From Parapedobacter lycopersici_A (GTDB lineage Bacteria > Bacteroidota > Bacteroidia > Sphingobacteriales > Sphingobacteriaceae): a DNA stretch of 64,000 nucleotides. Below are positions 44,922 through 54,465 of this stretch, piece after piece. The notes under the pieces were generated by a model. The model was not told the DNA's origin and did no database searches. It saw only the letters and a program-made list of their open reading frames with translations. The DNA lies in assembly GCF_040395035.1 (NCBI RefSeq), contig NZ_JBEBRB010000006.1:24647-88646 (forward strand), written 5' to 3'. A program made the translations under genes and the position numbers. Position 1 is the stretch's first letter. Each line of letters opens with the position of its first letter.

Positions 44922-45582
44922 GCCGGGGCCGGTGATGTACTACCTCATCGCCCACAATGAGGTAAATGGCCGCGTCTTCAGCGGGCGATACCGTATGCAA
45001 TCCCGTATATTTACCGAATGCCGGCAGAATAAAGGTCTGCCGTTCCCGGTAAAAACACGGCAGCCGGTACCGCTGCTTTCCCCTGGCACGGATCGTATAA
45101 CCGGGATGTACGTGACCCGTCACATTGATAAAAGCATCGGGGACACTCGCCATTGGCTGATGGGTAAAGATCAGCTGATTATCCAATTCCCACCGATCAT
45201 ATAGCGCTAAACGGCCGGAACCGTTGCGGTCAAAATCGATGATGTCATGATTGCCAATGATCAAGCTGAATGTTAATGACGTACGCTCCGCTAAGTACGT
45301 GAGCAGCATATCCCATTCCGGGTTCCAGCTGCTATGGAACAGGTCGCCCAGAAATAATACATGCCGTGTCGGATATACCGCAGTTAACGCAGTAAGCTGC
45401 TGAAGTTCGTCGGCTAAGGTGTTCTGAGGAATAAATATCCCGTTTTTCCGAAAATGCTGTATTTTGCCCAGGTGCCAATCGGCGATAACCAATAACTGGT
45501 GCGCGGGGATGTACAGGGCCCGCTGGGGGAGGAGGTATACCGCTATCCCGCCCAGGGTAATTGGGAGCGCGTTACCCCACAT
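44914..45582 (-). CDS. pdeM: Ligase-associated DNA damage response endonuclease PdeM
   Basis: 222 residues. Metallophosphoesterase blocks are VIADWHLGKIQHF (DxH), LFLGDLFHSSW (GDxxH), IIGNHDIID (GNHD), FTHQPMAS and TGHVHPGYT. The position, as last gene of the ligase-associated cassette and overlapping the helicase gene by 11 bases, identifies the PdeM family. Relatives cut DNA or hydrolyse phosphodiesters during double-strand-break repair; the activity here is inferred from family. Confidence 0.92.
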   Translation of the reverse strand: MWGNALPITLGGIAVYLLPQRALYIPAHQLLVIADWHLGKIQHFRKNGIFIPQNTLADELQQLTALTAVYPTRHVLFLGDLFHSSWNPEWDMLLTYLAERTSLTFSLIIGNHDIIDFDRNGSGRLALYDRWELDNQLIFTHQPMASVPDAFINVTGHVHPGYTIRARGKQRYRLPCFYRERQTFILPAFGKYTGLHTVSPAEDAAIYLIVGDEVVHHRPRLR

Positions 45583-47983
45583 GCAGTTCCTTTTTTAGTT
45601 TTTCCAATTGTTTTGTCCAGTCTTCGTTACTGTATCTTGTCCGGAAAGACTCGGTAAAGATAGGGAATGCAAAAGGGGAAAACCGGTCATTTTTCATATA
45701 AATAAGCTGCTGCTGCTGCATCCGCAGGAAAGCCCGGTGCATCCGGGCCATTTGCAACTGCAGGTCGTACACCTCATCGAATGCTTGTTGATACAGGAGA
45801 TTTTCCGGTTCATATTCAGCAAAAACCTTAAAAAAAAGCGAAGCGTGCGCCTGCAGGTGTTTCGTTTTCTGCTGTTTTCCCGGATACCCATTGAACATTA
45901 GTCCGGAAATGGATGCAATGTCGCGGAAAGTCCGCTTTGCCATTTCTTCCACATTGACGCCGTGGTTAATGTCATGCATCAGGGCCGCCGGATCAAACAA
46001 CTGGACCACCTGTTGCCGGTCCAGTTCAAAAGGCTCGGCCGACAGGAGCTCAAATCCGTAGTCATTGCTGCTGATACTGAAACTGCGGGGGTTCGCCTGC
46101 CCAATCCGGTACGCCAGGATAGCAGCCATCCCCTCATGTACAAGTTTTCCCTCAAATGGATATACAAAAAGGTGGTACCCGTATTTGGATTGATTGTATT
46201 CAACCAGCAATTCGTTCTCCCGGGGCAAATGCGAACGGGTTTGCTGTTCATCAAACAGCGGCCGCAGGAAAGCGAGTTCGGGATAGTTGCCATGGGGATC
46301 GTCAAGCACATGGCGGATAGACTTTCCGTAATCGACGGATATGGGAAACCTTCCCCCCAGCCAGGAAGGGACGGCTGCCCGGGTAGCGTGGGATGGCTTT
46401 ACCACAGCGGCGTTTTCGCGGATATATAATAATTCCAGGGACCTGCCGCCGAACCAGAAGACATCGCCCACCGACAGGCGGCTGATAAACCATTCTTCGA
46501 CCACACCCAGGTACTTGCCGGATTTGAATACCACCCGCATCATCATATCGGACACAATAGCACCGATGCTTAAGCGATGCTGCATGGCAACCTTCCGGGA
46601 TACCACTTTATAAAGGCCATCTTCCACCACCACTTTATGGAATTCATCATAGCCGTGCAGCGTGTTACCCCCTTGTGTAATCAGTAGTAAACACTGATCA
46701 AACTCGTCGCGGGTGATCTTTTCGAAACAATGCGTCCGGGTCACCTCGTCAAAAAGTGCATCAGCCCGGAAACCGTCGCTCACCGCCAGTGTCATCATAA
46801 ACTGGATGAGCAGGTCGAAACTTCGGATAAAAGGAAGCCGTTCCTCGATCATGTGCTGCCCGATCGCATACGTGAGGGAGGCTCCCTCCATGATTTCCAG
46901 CGAGTGTGTGGGGAGGAAATAAATCTGGCTGACGGCGCCGGGTCGATGCCCGCTTCGGCCGGCGCGTTGTAAAAAACGGGCAATCCCCTTCGGCGACCCA
47001 ATCTGGATCACGCAGTCCACCGCGGGAAAGTCTACCCCTAAATCGAGGCTGCTGGTACATACAACCGCCTTAAGTTCTCCCTGCCGCAGCATGTCCTCTA
47101 CCCATAGCCGGAGTTCCTCACTCAGCGAGCCGTGGTGCAGCGCCAGCTGACCCGCTAAACGGATATCCGCTTCCAATAACTTCTGATACCAGATTTCTGC
47201 CTGTGACCGCGTATTGGTAAAAAGCAGCGTGGTATGATTTGCGTAGATGACGTCCAGCGCTTTAGCCACCAATCTGGTGCCCAAGTGGCCGCTCCAGGGG
47301 TATTTCTCCAGCTCGTCCGGAAACAGCGTCTCTAGGCGGATGGCTTTTTCGATATCCGCCCGTATCAATGCGCTTCCCTCGTCACGCGTAAGTATGGACT
47401 TTGCCTCCGCCAGGTTGCCGATGGTGGCAGAAATACCCCAGGTCATAAGCGCAGGCTGGATAGTCCGCAGATGCTGGATAGCCAGCTCGGCCAATACACC
47501 CCGTTTATTGCCCAGCAACTCGTGCCATTCATCCACAATAATAAAAGCCAGGTTTTCAAAGAAAGATCGGTATCCTTTGCTCGCCAGAAGGAGGTGTACG
47601 CTTTCCGGTGTGGTAATCAGCGCCTGGGGTGGGTGTCGCCGCTGCCGCTGCCGCTCGTGGGTAGGTGTATCCCCCGTACGCAGCTCAATGCGGTAATCCA
47701 GTTCCAGTTCCTGGCTTACGTCCTGTGTAGCCAGTAATATTTCCTTTGACAATGCACGGAGCGGCGTGATCCAGAGCGTGTGTAATCCCCGACGGCCAGT
47801 CGCCGTGTCCTGGCGATAATAATGATCCAGGATGCCGAACCACATTGCAAAGGTTTTGCCGTAACCGGTGGGCGCGTTCAGTAATCCGGATTTCCCCTGG
47901 GCCATGGCGGCCCAGCAGGCCTCCTGAAAAGGGTGCGGCGTCCACTGTTTATTGAAAAAATATGCGGAGGCAAAAGCGTTCAT
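45572..47983 (-). CDS. Ligase-associated DNA damage response DEXH helicase (Lhr-like)
   Basis: 803 residues. The Walker A motif APTGYGKTFAMWFG, the DEWH box in IIVDEWHELLGNKRG, motif III SATIGN, the C-terminal RecA motifs LDLGVDFPAVDCVIQIGSP and QRAGRSGHRPG are clear. A C-terminal region typical of Lhr-core helicases follows (winged-helix and DUF1998-like). It is larger than simple SF2 helicases but shorter than full Lhr. It overlaps the ligase gene upstream by 4 bases and pdeM downstream by 11. Confidence 0.94.
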   Translation of the reverse strand: MNAFASAYFFNKQWTPHPFQEACWAAMAQGKSGLLNAPTGYGKTFAMWFGILDHYYRQDTATGRRGLHTLWITPLRALSKEILLATQDVSQELELDYRIELRTGDTPTHERQRQRRHPPQALITTPESVHLLLASKGYRSFFENLAFIIVDEWHELLGNKRGVLAELAIQHLRTIQPALMTWGISATIGNLAEAKSILTRDEGSALIRADIEKAIRLETLFPDELEKYPWSGHLGTRLVAKALDVIYANHTTLLFTNTRSQAEIWYQKLLEADIRLAGQLALHHGSLSEELRLWVEDMLRQGELKAVVCTSSLDLGVDFPAVDCVIQIGSPKGIARFLQRAGRSGHRPGAVSQIYFLPTHSLEIMEGASLTYAIGQHMIEERLPFIRSFDLLIQFMMTLAVSDGFRADALFDEVTRTHCFEKITRDEFDQCLLLITQGGNTLHGYDEFHKVVVEDGLYKVVSRKVAMQHRLSIGAIVSDMMMRVVFKSGKYLGVVEEWFISRLSVGDVFWFGGRSLELLYIRENAAVVKPSHATRAAVPSWLGGRFPISVDYGKSIRHVLDDPHGNYPELAFLRPLFDEQQTRSHLPRENELLVEYNQSKYGYHLFVYPFEGKLVHEGMAAILAYRIGQANPRSFSISSNDYGFELLSAEPFELDRQQVVQLFDPAALMHDINHGVNVEEMAKRTFRDIASISGLMFNGYPGKQQKTKHLQAHASLFFKVFAEYEPENLLYQQAFDEVYDLQLQMARMHRAFLRMQQQQLIYMKNDRFSPFAFPIFTESFRTRYSNEDWTKQLEKLKKELHVG

Positions 47984-49578
47984 TGTCCATATAAACGTAA
48001 AAGATTCAGCAAATCGTCTTTTGTATTAGCTTCGGCCGCCGTTTTGTCCAGCCGCCATCGCAGCATACGGGGAAACCGAAGTGCCACACCAGACTTATGG
48101 CGGTTACTTGCCTGGACGCCCTCAAAGCCGATTTCAAAAACGTGTACGGGCTTGACGCGCCGTACCGGGCCGAATTTTTCGATTGTGTTCTGCTTAATCC
48201 AGCGGTCAAGCGATTTGATTTCCGTATCGGTCAGGCCGGAATAGGCTTTAGCAAAGGGAACCAGGGTGTCGCCGTCCCACACAGCAAATGTATAATCGGT
48301 ATACAGATTTGCCCGCCGGCCGTGGCCGCTCTGGGCATAAATCATGACGGCATCGATGGAAAACGGGTCGGCTTTCCACTTCCACCAGTCGCCTTTCCTT
48401 CGCCCCACGCCATAAGCGCTTTGCCGTTGTTTGAGCATCAGCCCTTCGCAATGAAACTGCCGCGCCCGTTCCCGAAACTCGGCTGCCGCCTGCCAGTCAG
48501 GGAATGCCATTTCTTCCGATCGCAGCAGAATGTGCTGTCGTGCGGGGTTATCGATGAGTGCCGCAAGCCACGCCCGCCGGATCATGAGCGGTTCATGCCT
48601 GATATCCCTGCCCTCGTACTCCAGCAGATCAAAGCAAACCATTACCAAGGGCACTTCCTGTAGCATTTTTGTCGAAAGGCTTTTGCGCCCGATACGCGTC
48701 TGCATCCGTGCAAAGGGCAATGGATGACCGTCTTTCCAGGGGATAATTTCGCCGTCAATGACGGTACCATCCGGCAAAAGGGTTGTAAGCGGTCCAAACT
48801 CGGGAAACTTATCGGTGAGCAAATCCTCGCCCCTCGACCAGATGAATAACTCCCCGTTGCGGCGGATCAGCTGGCCGCGGATACCGTCAAGTTTTTTCTC
48901 CAGGAGCCAATTGTTGATGTCGCCCAGATCGGCTGGTTCCCGGTCCAGCGCATAAGCGAGGTAAAAAGGGTAGGGGATGTGGTGGGGAAGCGCTGTCCCC
49001 TGTTGGGGAAACAAGTCGGTAAAACGGGTGGTCATGGGGTCCCATTTGCCCATCAGTTGATGGGCTACCGTTGCCTCATCCCGGTCCAGGTGCCTGGCAA
49101 GCGCATTGATCACGAGCTTACGCGAAACGCCGACACGCAGGCTGCCCGTCAGCATTTTATTGAAGAGGAACAAGGCCGTACCCCCGAGTGTTGACCAAAA
49201 GGTATACAGTATTTCCCGCTGTTCCGTCGGGCCATATTGCCGCAGCGCGGTCATGGTCGCAAATACGGCCTTCAGTGTAGGCATTTCCTCCGGCCGCGAC
49301 TGCTGCGGCATAAGCAGCGTAAGCGTTTCGCCCAGGTCGCCAACGGCGTAATAGCTTTCTTCAAAGAGCCAAGATGGGATGCCCGCGCGTGCGGAAGCCC
49401 ATTCCCGTAGCAACGTGGTCGCTACCGGGCGTTTCGGTTTATTGCCGATCAGCAGCGCAACGGCAAACAATTTCTCTTCATCGGATACGCGGTTGAAATA
49501 GTCGGTCATGGCGGCCACCTTGCGGCTGGTTTTGGTCGAACTGTCGATGGCTTCAAAAAGCTGTGCAAACACTCTCAT
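47980..49578 (-). CDS. ATP-dependent DNA ligase (cassette-associated, LigB-type)
   Basis: 532 residues. An N-terminal DNA-binding domain (about 1-200) precedes the nucleotidyltransferase with the adenylated K229 in LEKKLDGIRGQL. Later motifs are TVIDGEIIPW, VMVCFDLLEYEG, EGLMLKQ and GDWWKWK. The OB-fold follows (HVFEIGFEG), ending LLRLYGQ. Closest relatives are archaeal/eukaryotic ligase I-like enzymes that occur with the exonuclease, helicase and PdeM genes. It overlaps the exonuclease and helicase genes by 4 bases on each side. Confidence 0.94.
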   Translation of the reverse strand: MRVFAQLFEAIDSSTKTSRKVAAMTDYFNRVSDEEKLFAVALLIGNKPKRPVATTLLREWASARAGIPSWLFEESYYAVGDLGETLTLLMPQQSRPEEMPTLKAVFATMTALRQYGPTEQREILYTFWSTLGGTALFLFNKMLTGSLRVGVSRKLVINALARHLDRDEATVAHQLMGKWDPMTTRFTDLFPQQGTALPHHIPYPFYLAYALDREPADLGDINNWLLEKKLDGIRGQLIRRNGELFIWSRGEDLLTDKFPEFGPLTTLLPDGTVIDGEIIPWKDGHPLPFARMQTRIGRKSLSTKMLQEVPLVMVCFDLLEYEGRDIRHEPLMIRRAWLAALIDNPARQHILLRSEEMAFPDWQAAAEFRERARQFHCEGLMLKQRQSAYGVGRRKGDWWKWKADPFSIDAVMIYAQSGHGRRANLYTDYTFAVWDGDTLVPFAKAYSGLTDTEIKSLDRWIKQNTIEKFGPVRRVKPVHVFEIGFEGVQASNRHKSGVALRFPRMLRWRLDKTAAEANTKDDLLNLLRLYGQ

Positions 49579-50579
49579 AATTCTTCCAGTTCCATATCCT
49601 CATACAGGGTGTTCATAATTTCGGCTGGCAATCCCCGTTCCTCGCGTACCCAACGGGTAAACTGGCTTTCATAGCCATGCGTTACATAGATGTGTTCGGC
49701 TCCGGTTACATCAATAGCCTCGTTAAGCTGCCGGAAATCACAGTGGTCCGAAAGCACAAACCCTTTATCCACCCCGCGTCTTCGCCGCGCGCCGCGCAGT
49801 TGCATCCATCCGCTGCACAGGGCTACCCGATAATTGCCCAGTCGCCGCATCCAGGGCGATCCGAGGGCTGATGGAGGAGCGAGAATCAATGCCCCCTTCG
49901 GTACCTTGGTCATTGGCTCCGTTTCCATCCATTGCCCCGGAAAATGATAGCCCCGTGCGGCGAGGGCTCCATTTACGTTGGCCACGGCACCATGCAGCAG
50001 GATAGGGACATCTGTTTCTTCACGTAGCTGATTTAAAATGGACTGTGCTTTCCCCAGCGCATAGCAGAGTAATACCGTATTCACGCCTTCCTGCTGATTT
50101 TCCCGCCACCAGTCCTTTATTTCTTTATAGACAGCAAAAGGGGACTTAAAGGAGTATACCGGCAGTCCAAAGGTAGATTCCGTAATCAGGTGATGGCAAA
50201 CTATGGGCTCATAAGGTTGGCTTAATCCGTCATTGAGCAATTTATAATCGCCCGTTACTAACCAGATCTCACCTTTATAGGCCACTCGGATCTGCGCAGA
50301 CCCAAGGATGTGCCCAGCCGGGTGAAAACTGAATGTCACGCCGTTGATTTGTATCGGTTCACCGTAAGACACGCGCTGGATCCGGATATCGGCACCCAGC
50401 CTTAGGGTTAAGATCGGAGCGGTATCGTGGTGACAAAGGTACTGCCCGTTGCCCCACCGGGCATGGTCGCTATGGGCATGTGTGATGAGCGCACGTTGTA
50501 CCGGTTGCCAGGGGTCTATATATACGTCGGCCCGCTCGCAATAAATCCCCCTGTCGTTTACCTGTAATAACCGTTTCAT
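49575..50579 (-). CDS. Ligase-associated DNA damage response exonuclease (MBL fold)
   Basis: 334 residues. The metallo-beta-lactamase motif ALITHAHSDHARWG (HxHxDH) is near the N-terminus, followed by FSFHPAGHILGSAQIRV, a second His motif in LSDHCDFRQLNEA and IYVTHGYESQF. These mark the beta-CASP type nuclease subgroup linked with ATP-dependent ligases. It is the first gene of the cassette and overlaps the ligase gene by 4 bases. It probably trims DNA ends before ligation. Confidence 0.93.
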   Translation of the reverse strand: MKRLLQVNDRGIYCERADVYIDPWQPVQRALITHAHSDHARWGNGQYLCHHDTAPILTLRLGADIRIQRVSYGEPIQINGVTFSFHPAGHILGSAQIRVAYKGEIWLVTGDYKLLNDGLSQPYEPIVCHHLITESTFGLPVYSFKSPFAVYKEIKDWWRENQQEGVNTVLLCYALGKAQSILNQLREETDVPILLHGAVANVNGALAARGYHFPGQWMETEPMTKVPKGALILAPPSALGSPWMRRLGNYRVALCSGWMQLRGARRRRGVDKGFVLSDHCDFRQLNEAIDVTGAEHIYVTHGYESQFTRWVREERGLPAEIMNTLYEDMELEEL

Positions 50580-50651
50580 AGCTGCTTGTCCCTGGCTGTT
50601 GCTTATAATAAGGCGAAAGCCACCATTTTGTTTTAGCCGCCGGACAACAGG

Positions 50652-51758
50652 CTACGGATGGCTGCCGGGTTGGGCCAGCAGATAGAGGTACGGGTGGTGG
50701 CCATGATGCACAAACGGGGTCTCCGGATTGTCCGGATATCGTTTGTAATAGGCTTCGTCGCCCATCAGAACCACAGTGGCTCCGGTTCTTACGTAATGGT
50801 TACTGCTGTAATAATCGGGAGGTACATATCCGGGAAGGGTGTTTTTAACCATCTTGGATGTCATTTTTCCCAGGAATTTTTCATAATTCCGCTGGGCACG
50901 TATGGTGGGCTTGTTTAGCCGGTTGTATACGTACCGAAGCGTAAGCCGCTTTAAGAACCGCTGTTTTTTGATAAGCATATCCGCATTGACAAAGGGATTG
51001 GTTTCATTAAAATCCGCCAGGGTCTGGATCGACATCGGCGTCTCCGGCACCCAGTCTGCCGCATTGACCACATTGTATGCCCATCCACCCTGCGTCATCA
51101 CCTCATAGGCATAGGCAAAATACAGATTGCCGGGTTTGGGACTGGCACTGCAGTAGGTTTTGAAGCGGATATCCGCAGGCAATCTCCCCTGTTTTTGCAG
51201 GTTATACAGATAAGCCGTCAGCAGAAAGGTGATTGCCCCGCCCTGGCTGTGGCCGGTCAGGATCACGTTTTTTATACCTGCGCGGTAGCACGAATCAAGT
51301 TTGGGAAGCATATCCTGCGATAAGAATGCCAGGCTAACCAGCCAGCCCACATGCACCGCAGCCCGGGGATGGTCGGCAAGCGCATACGTAAAGGTGTCCG
51401 TCGCGCTGATCGCTACCTGCCCTTTTGCGGGTACCATGGCCGCGTAGAAGTTGGCCAGCCAGCTTTCTGCCTTTTCCGTCGTGCCCCGGATGCTGATGAC
51501 TGCAGTGGAACGGTCATTTAACCAAAGTTCCCAACGGTTATCCAGCCCCATGACTGCCGACCGGTAGGCCATGTGATAATCCGGCCCGGGAATATCCCCG
51601 TAGTAGCTGCTGTCAAAAGCGCCGGTCCTTGCCGAAATACACAGCAATTCCCGGAACTCTGCTTTATCAAAACCGGGCGCAAGCTGCTGCCCCCGGGAAG
51701 AAAGGCTGATACTGAGTCCGATCACGACCAACCCGTAAATACATGCGTTTTTCATCAT
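50652..51758 (-). CDS. Exported class-3-type lipase
   Basis: 368 residues. A signal peptide (MMKNACIYGLVVIGLSISLSSRGQ) is followed by a lipase_3 fold: WLANFYAAMVPA around the lid region, the nucleophile elbow ILTGHSQGGAITFLL (GHSQG), and an Asp/His region near ADWVPETPMS. Substrate likely acylglycerols, inferred. It is upstream of the exonuclease gene, 72 bases apart, but unrelated to repair. Confidence 0.85.
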   Translation of the reverse strand: MMKNACIYGLVVIGLSISLSSRGQQLAPGFDKAEFRELLCISARTGAFDSSYYGDIPGPDYHMAYRSAVMGLDNRWELWLNDRSTAVISIRGTTEKAESWLANFYAAMVPAKGQVAISATDTFTYALADHPRAAVHVGWLVSLAFLSQDMLPKLDSCYRAGIKNVILTGHSQGGAITFLLTAYLYNLQKQGRLPADIRFKTYCSASPKPGNLYFAYAYEVMTQGGWAYNVVNAADWVPETPMSIQTLADFNETNPFVNADMLIKKQRFLKRLTLRYVYNRLNKPTIRAQRNYEKFLGKMTSKMVKNTLPGYVPPDYYSSNHYVRTGATVVLMGDEAYYKRYPDNPETPFVHHGHHPYLYLLAQPGSHP

Positions 51759-51891
51759 GGGAAATCGTTATGTAATGAATAAATATAGGCACTTTTGTCC
51801 GTTTCGGCACCTTCAATATACTATTCCCATACCGTAATGCGGCTCAACTATTTCTATTCCCGTTTGTTCTACTACGAAAAAGGGCATTATC

Positions 51892-54429
51892 ATGACCGCA
51901 AAACGACGACAAACACCTACAGAAATGCCCGACCGGATTTCACCTATGCTTTGCACACTGGTTAAGCAACCGCTGGACAATCCGGAATACCTGTATGAAA
52001 TCAAGTGGGATGGCTACCGTATCATATCGTTTGTACAAAAAAAACAGGTACGGATGACATCGCGGAGCGGACTTGATTATACCAAACGGTATCCGCTGAT
52101 TGAAGCGGCATTGAAAGACCTGGGTCACGAGGTGATTATCGATGGGGAAGTGGTCGTCTTCGACGAACATGGCATGGCAGATTTTGATGCGCTGCAATTA
52201 TACAATGGCAAGCGAACGCCAATCCGGTATTGCGTATTCGATCTGCTCTGGCTCGATGGTAATGACCTGCGGCCGTTGCCGCTTGTTGAGCGAAAAGAGC
52301 TGCTGCGTTTGCTGGTAAAGAAAAGCAGCGTATTCCAGTTCAGTGAGAGCGTCGATGATGGACCCGCGCTATACCGGCAAGTACTTGAAGAAAACAGGGA
52401 AGGCGTGATTGCCAAACGGCGTGAAAGCAGCTACCAGGAGGGAATACGCAACAACGATTGGCTAAAAGTACCGACGCGCAAGCGGCAGGAGTTTGTGATC
52501 GGCGGCTGGGCCGAGTCCGACAAAAGCCGCGCGTTCAAGAACCTCCTGTTCGGCGCGTATGAAGATGGCAGGCTGGTCTGGATCGGCCGCAGCGGCAGCG
52601 GCTACAAAGAAAAGGAAATGCGTGAAATCCTGGATAAGCTGAAAGCCCTGGAGCGCGATACTTCCCCGTTCGTAAACCGTGTGCTGGACACCAAAGGAGC
52701 CGTATCCCATTGGGTCGAACCGAAACTGATCGCCAATTTTGAGTTTGCTACATGGACCAAATCCGGCAGGATCCGAAAACCCGCTACTTTTTTGGGATTC
52801 CGCGACGATAAAAAGCCGGCACAGGTTGTCCGTGAACTGCCAAAGCCACTGGCCGAAATTGAAACGGAAACGGAAGCCGGGGCAGCATCGCTGGGCGAAT
52901 ATTACGGAAAAAGAACTTTTGCCGATAATCCGGAACCCACGGGGGGCAAACCATCGGATGCCCGGCTTCGCTTTGTGGTGCAGCAGCACCGGGCAACCAC
53001 CCTGCACTACGACCTGCGCCTGGAGATGGGAGGTGTGCTCAAAAGTTGGGCCGTGCCCAAGGGACCTTCCATCGATCCGGCCGTTAAGCGGTTGGCCATG
53101 ATGACAGAAGACCATCCATTTGACTACCGGAATTTTGAAGGTGTCATCCCCAAAGGCAACTACGGTGCAGGCGCAATGATCATCTGGGACGAGGGTACCT
53201 ACCAGCCGGTCGGGAACGCAGGAACCAAAACCGAACAGGACCGGGAGATGCGCCGGCAATGGCATAAAGGAGCCATGAAATTTAAACTCAATGGCAGTAA
53301 ATTGAAGGGGGAGTACGCGCTGGCCAGGACAAAAGGCCGGGCAGAAAATGCATGGCTGCTTATCAAATTGAAAGACCGCTATGCCGGGGATACCGATATC
53401 ACGGAAAAGGATAAATCAATACGGTCCGGCCATACGGTAGAAACCCTGGCAAAACCCAAAGCGATGACAACACCCAAAAAACGTACGGCATCCGTCCGGC
53501 AGCGGAAGCCGCTGCTCGATACCACAGGTAAGGAAGCGGTGGTGACCATAGACGGACACGAACTGAAATTGACTAACCTCAATAAAGTGTTCTGGCCAGA
53601 TGCAGGCTATACCAAACGCGACCTGCTAAACTATTACCATCAGGTGGCGCCTTATATTTTACCTTATTTAAAAGACCGGCCGCAATCCCTTAACCGTTTT
53701 CCCAATGGCATCCGGGGTAAGAGTTTTTATCAAAAAGATGTCACCGGCAAGGTGCCCGGCTGGATCGATAAATATCCGTACCGTTCGGAAGATGAAGACC
53801 GGCGAAAAAACTTTATGCTGGGTAATAACGAAGCCAGCTTGCTTTATATGGCCAATCTCGCGGCCATTGAAATGAATCCGTGGAGCAGTACGATCCGTAA
53901 GCCAGACCATCCGGATTGGTGTATCCTGGATCTCGACCCCGATAAAGGCAATACGTTTGAGCAGGTCATTCAGGTAGCCCGCGTCATCAAAGACGTCCTC
54001 GATGAAGTGAATATTCCGGGTTACTGCAAAACGTCGGGCTCCACAGGCCTGCACATTTACATTCCATTGGCTGCAAAATATACGTACGACCAGTCCCAGC
54101 TGCTGGCCCGATGGATAGCGGTCCATGCAAACGGACAGCTGGATTTTACAAGCGTGGAGCGGATGACCGACAAGCGGAAAGGAAAAATTTATATCGACTT
54201 TCTTCAGAACAGGCCTTCCGCCACCTTAGCGGCTCCCTACTCCCTACGACCCAAACCCGGTGCCACCGTATCAATGCCATTGCACTGGGATGAGGTAAAG
54301 CCGGGCCTGGACATGCGGGATTTCAACCTGGCCAATGCGCTGGACCGCATCCGCGAAAACGGAGACATCTTTAAACCCGTGCTGGGCAAGGGCATTGACC
54401 TGAAAAAAATCCTGAAGAGCCTGGAATAG
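51892..54429 (+). CDS. ligD: DNA ligase D (LIG-PE-POL)
   Basis: 845 residues in the order ligase, 3'-phosphoesterase, polymerase. The ligase part (about 1-320) has the adenylated K38 in YEIKWDGYRII, and EGVIAKRRESSYQEG. The phosphoesterase (about 345-500) has RFVVQQHRATTLHYDLRLE and SWAVPKGPS. The polymerase (about 545-845) has LNKVFWPDAGYTKRDLLNYY, CILDLDPDKG (catalytic Asp pair near 680) and TSGSTGLHIYIPL. LigD fills, trims and joins ends held by Ku. Note that Mycobacterium has another domain order (POL-PE-LIG). Convergent with the cytochrome c gene. Confidence 0.97.
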   Translation: MTAKRRQTPTEMPDRISPMLCTLVKQPLDNPEYLYEIKWDGYRIISFVQKKQVRMTSRSGLDYTKRYPLIEAALKDLGHEVIIDGEVVVFDEHGMADFDALQLYNGKRTPIRYCVFDLLWLDGNDLRPLPLVERKELLRLLVKKSSVFQFSESVDDGPALYRQVLEENREGVIAKRRESSYQEGIRNNDWLKVPTRKRQEFVIGGWAESDKSRAFKNLLFGAYEDGRLVWIGRSGSGYKEKEMREILDKLKALERDTSPFVNRVLDTKGAVSHWVEPKLIANFEFATWTKSGRIRKPATFLGFRDDKKPAQVVRELPKPLAEIETETEAGAASLGEYYGKRTFADNPEPTGGKPSDARLRFVVQQHRATTLHYDLRLEMGGVLKSWAVPKGPSIDPAVKRLAMMTEDHPFDYRNFEGVIPKGNYGAGAMIIWDEGTYQPVGNAGTKTEQDREMRRQWHKGAMKFKLNGSKLKGEYALARTKGRAENAWLLIKLKDRYAGDTDITEKDKSIRSGHTVETLAKPKAMTTPKKRTASVRQRKPLLDTTGKEAVVTIDGHELKLTNLNKVFWPDAGYTKRDLLNYYHQVAPYILPYLKDRPQSLNRFPNGIRGKSFYQKDVTGKVPGWIDKYPYRSEDEDRRKNFMLGNNEASLLYMANLAAIEMNPWSSTIRKPDHPDWCILDLDPDKGNTFEQVIQVARVIKDVLDEVNIPGYCKTSGSTGLHIYIPLAAKYTYDQSQLLARWIAVHANGQLDFTSVERMTDKRKGKIYIDFLQNRPSATLAAPYSLRPKPGATVSMPLHWDEVKPGLDMRDFNLANALDRIRENGDIFKPVLGKGIDLKKILKSLE

Positions 54430-54432
54430 CCG

Positions 54433-54465
54433 CCGGGCAATTAAAGCGAGGCCCGGACTTCTTTT
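54433..54465. terminator. Hairpin between convergent ligD and cytochrome c genes
   Basis: CCGGGC (54433-54438) and GCCCGG (54451-54456) form a 6-bp stem with a 12-base loop, followed on the plus strand by ACTTCTTTT. It lies directly after the ligD stop and overlaps the cytochrome c stop. Confidence 0.4.
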
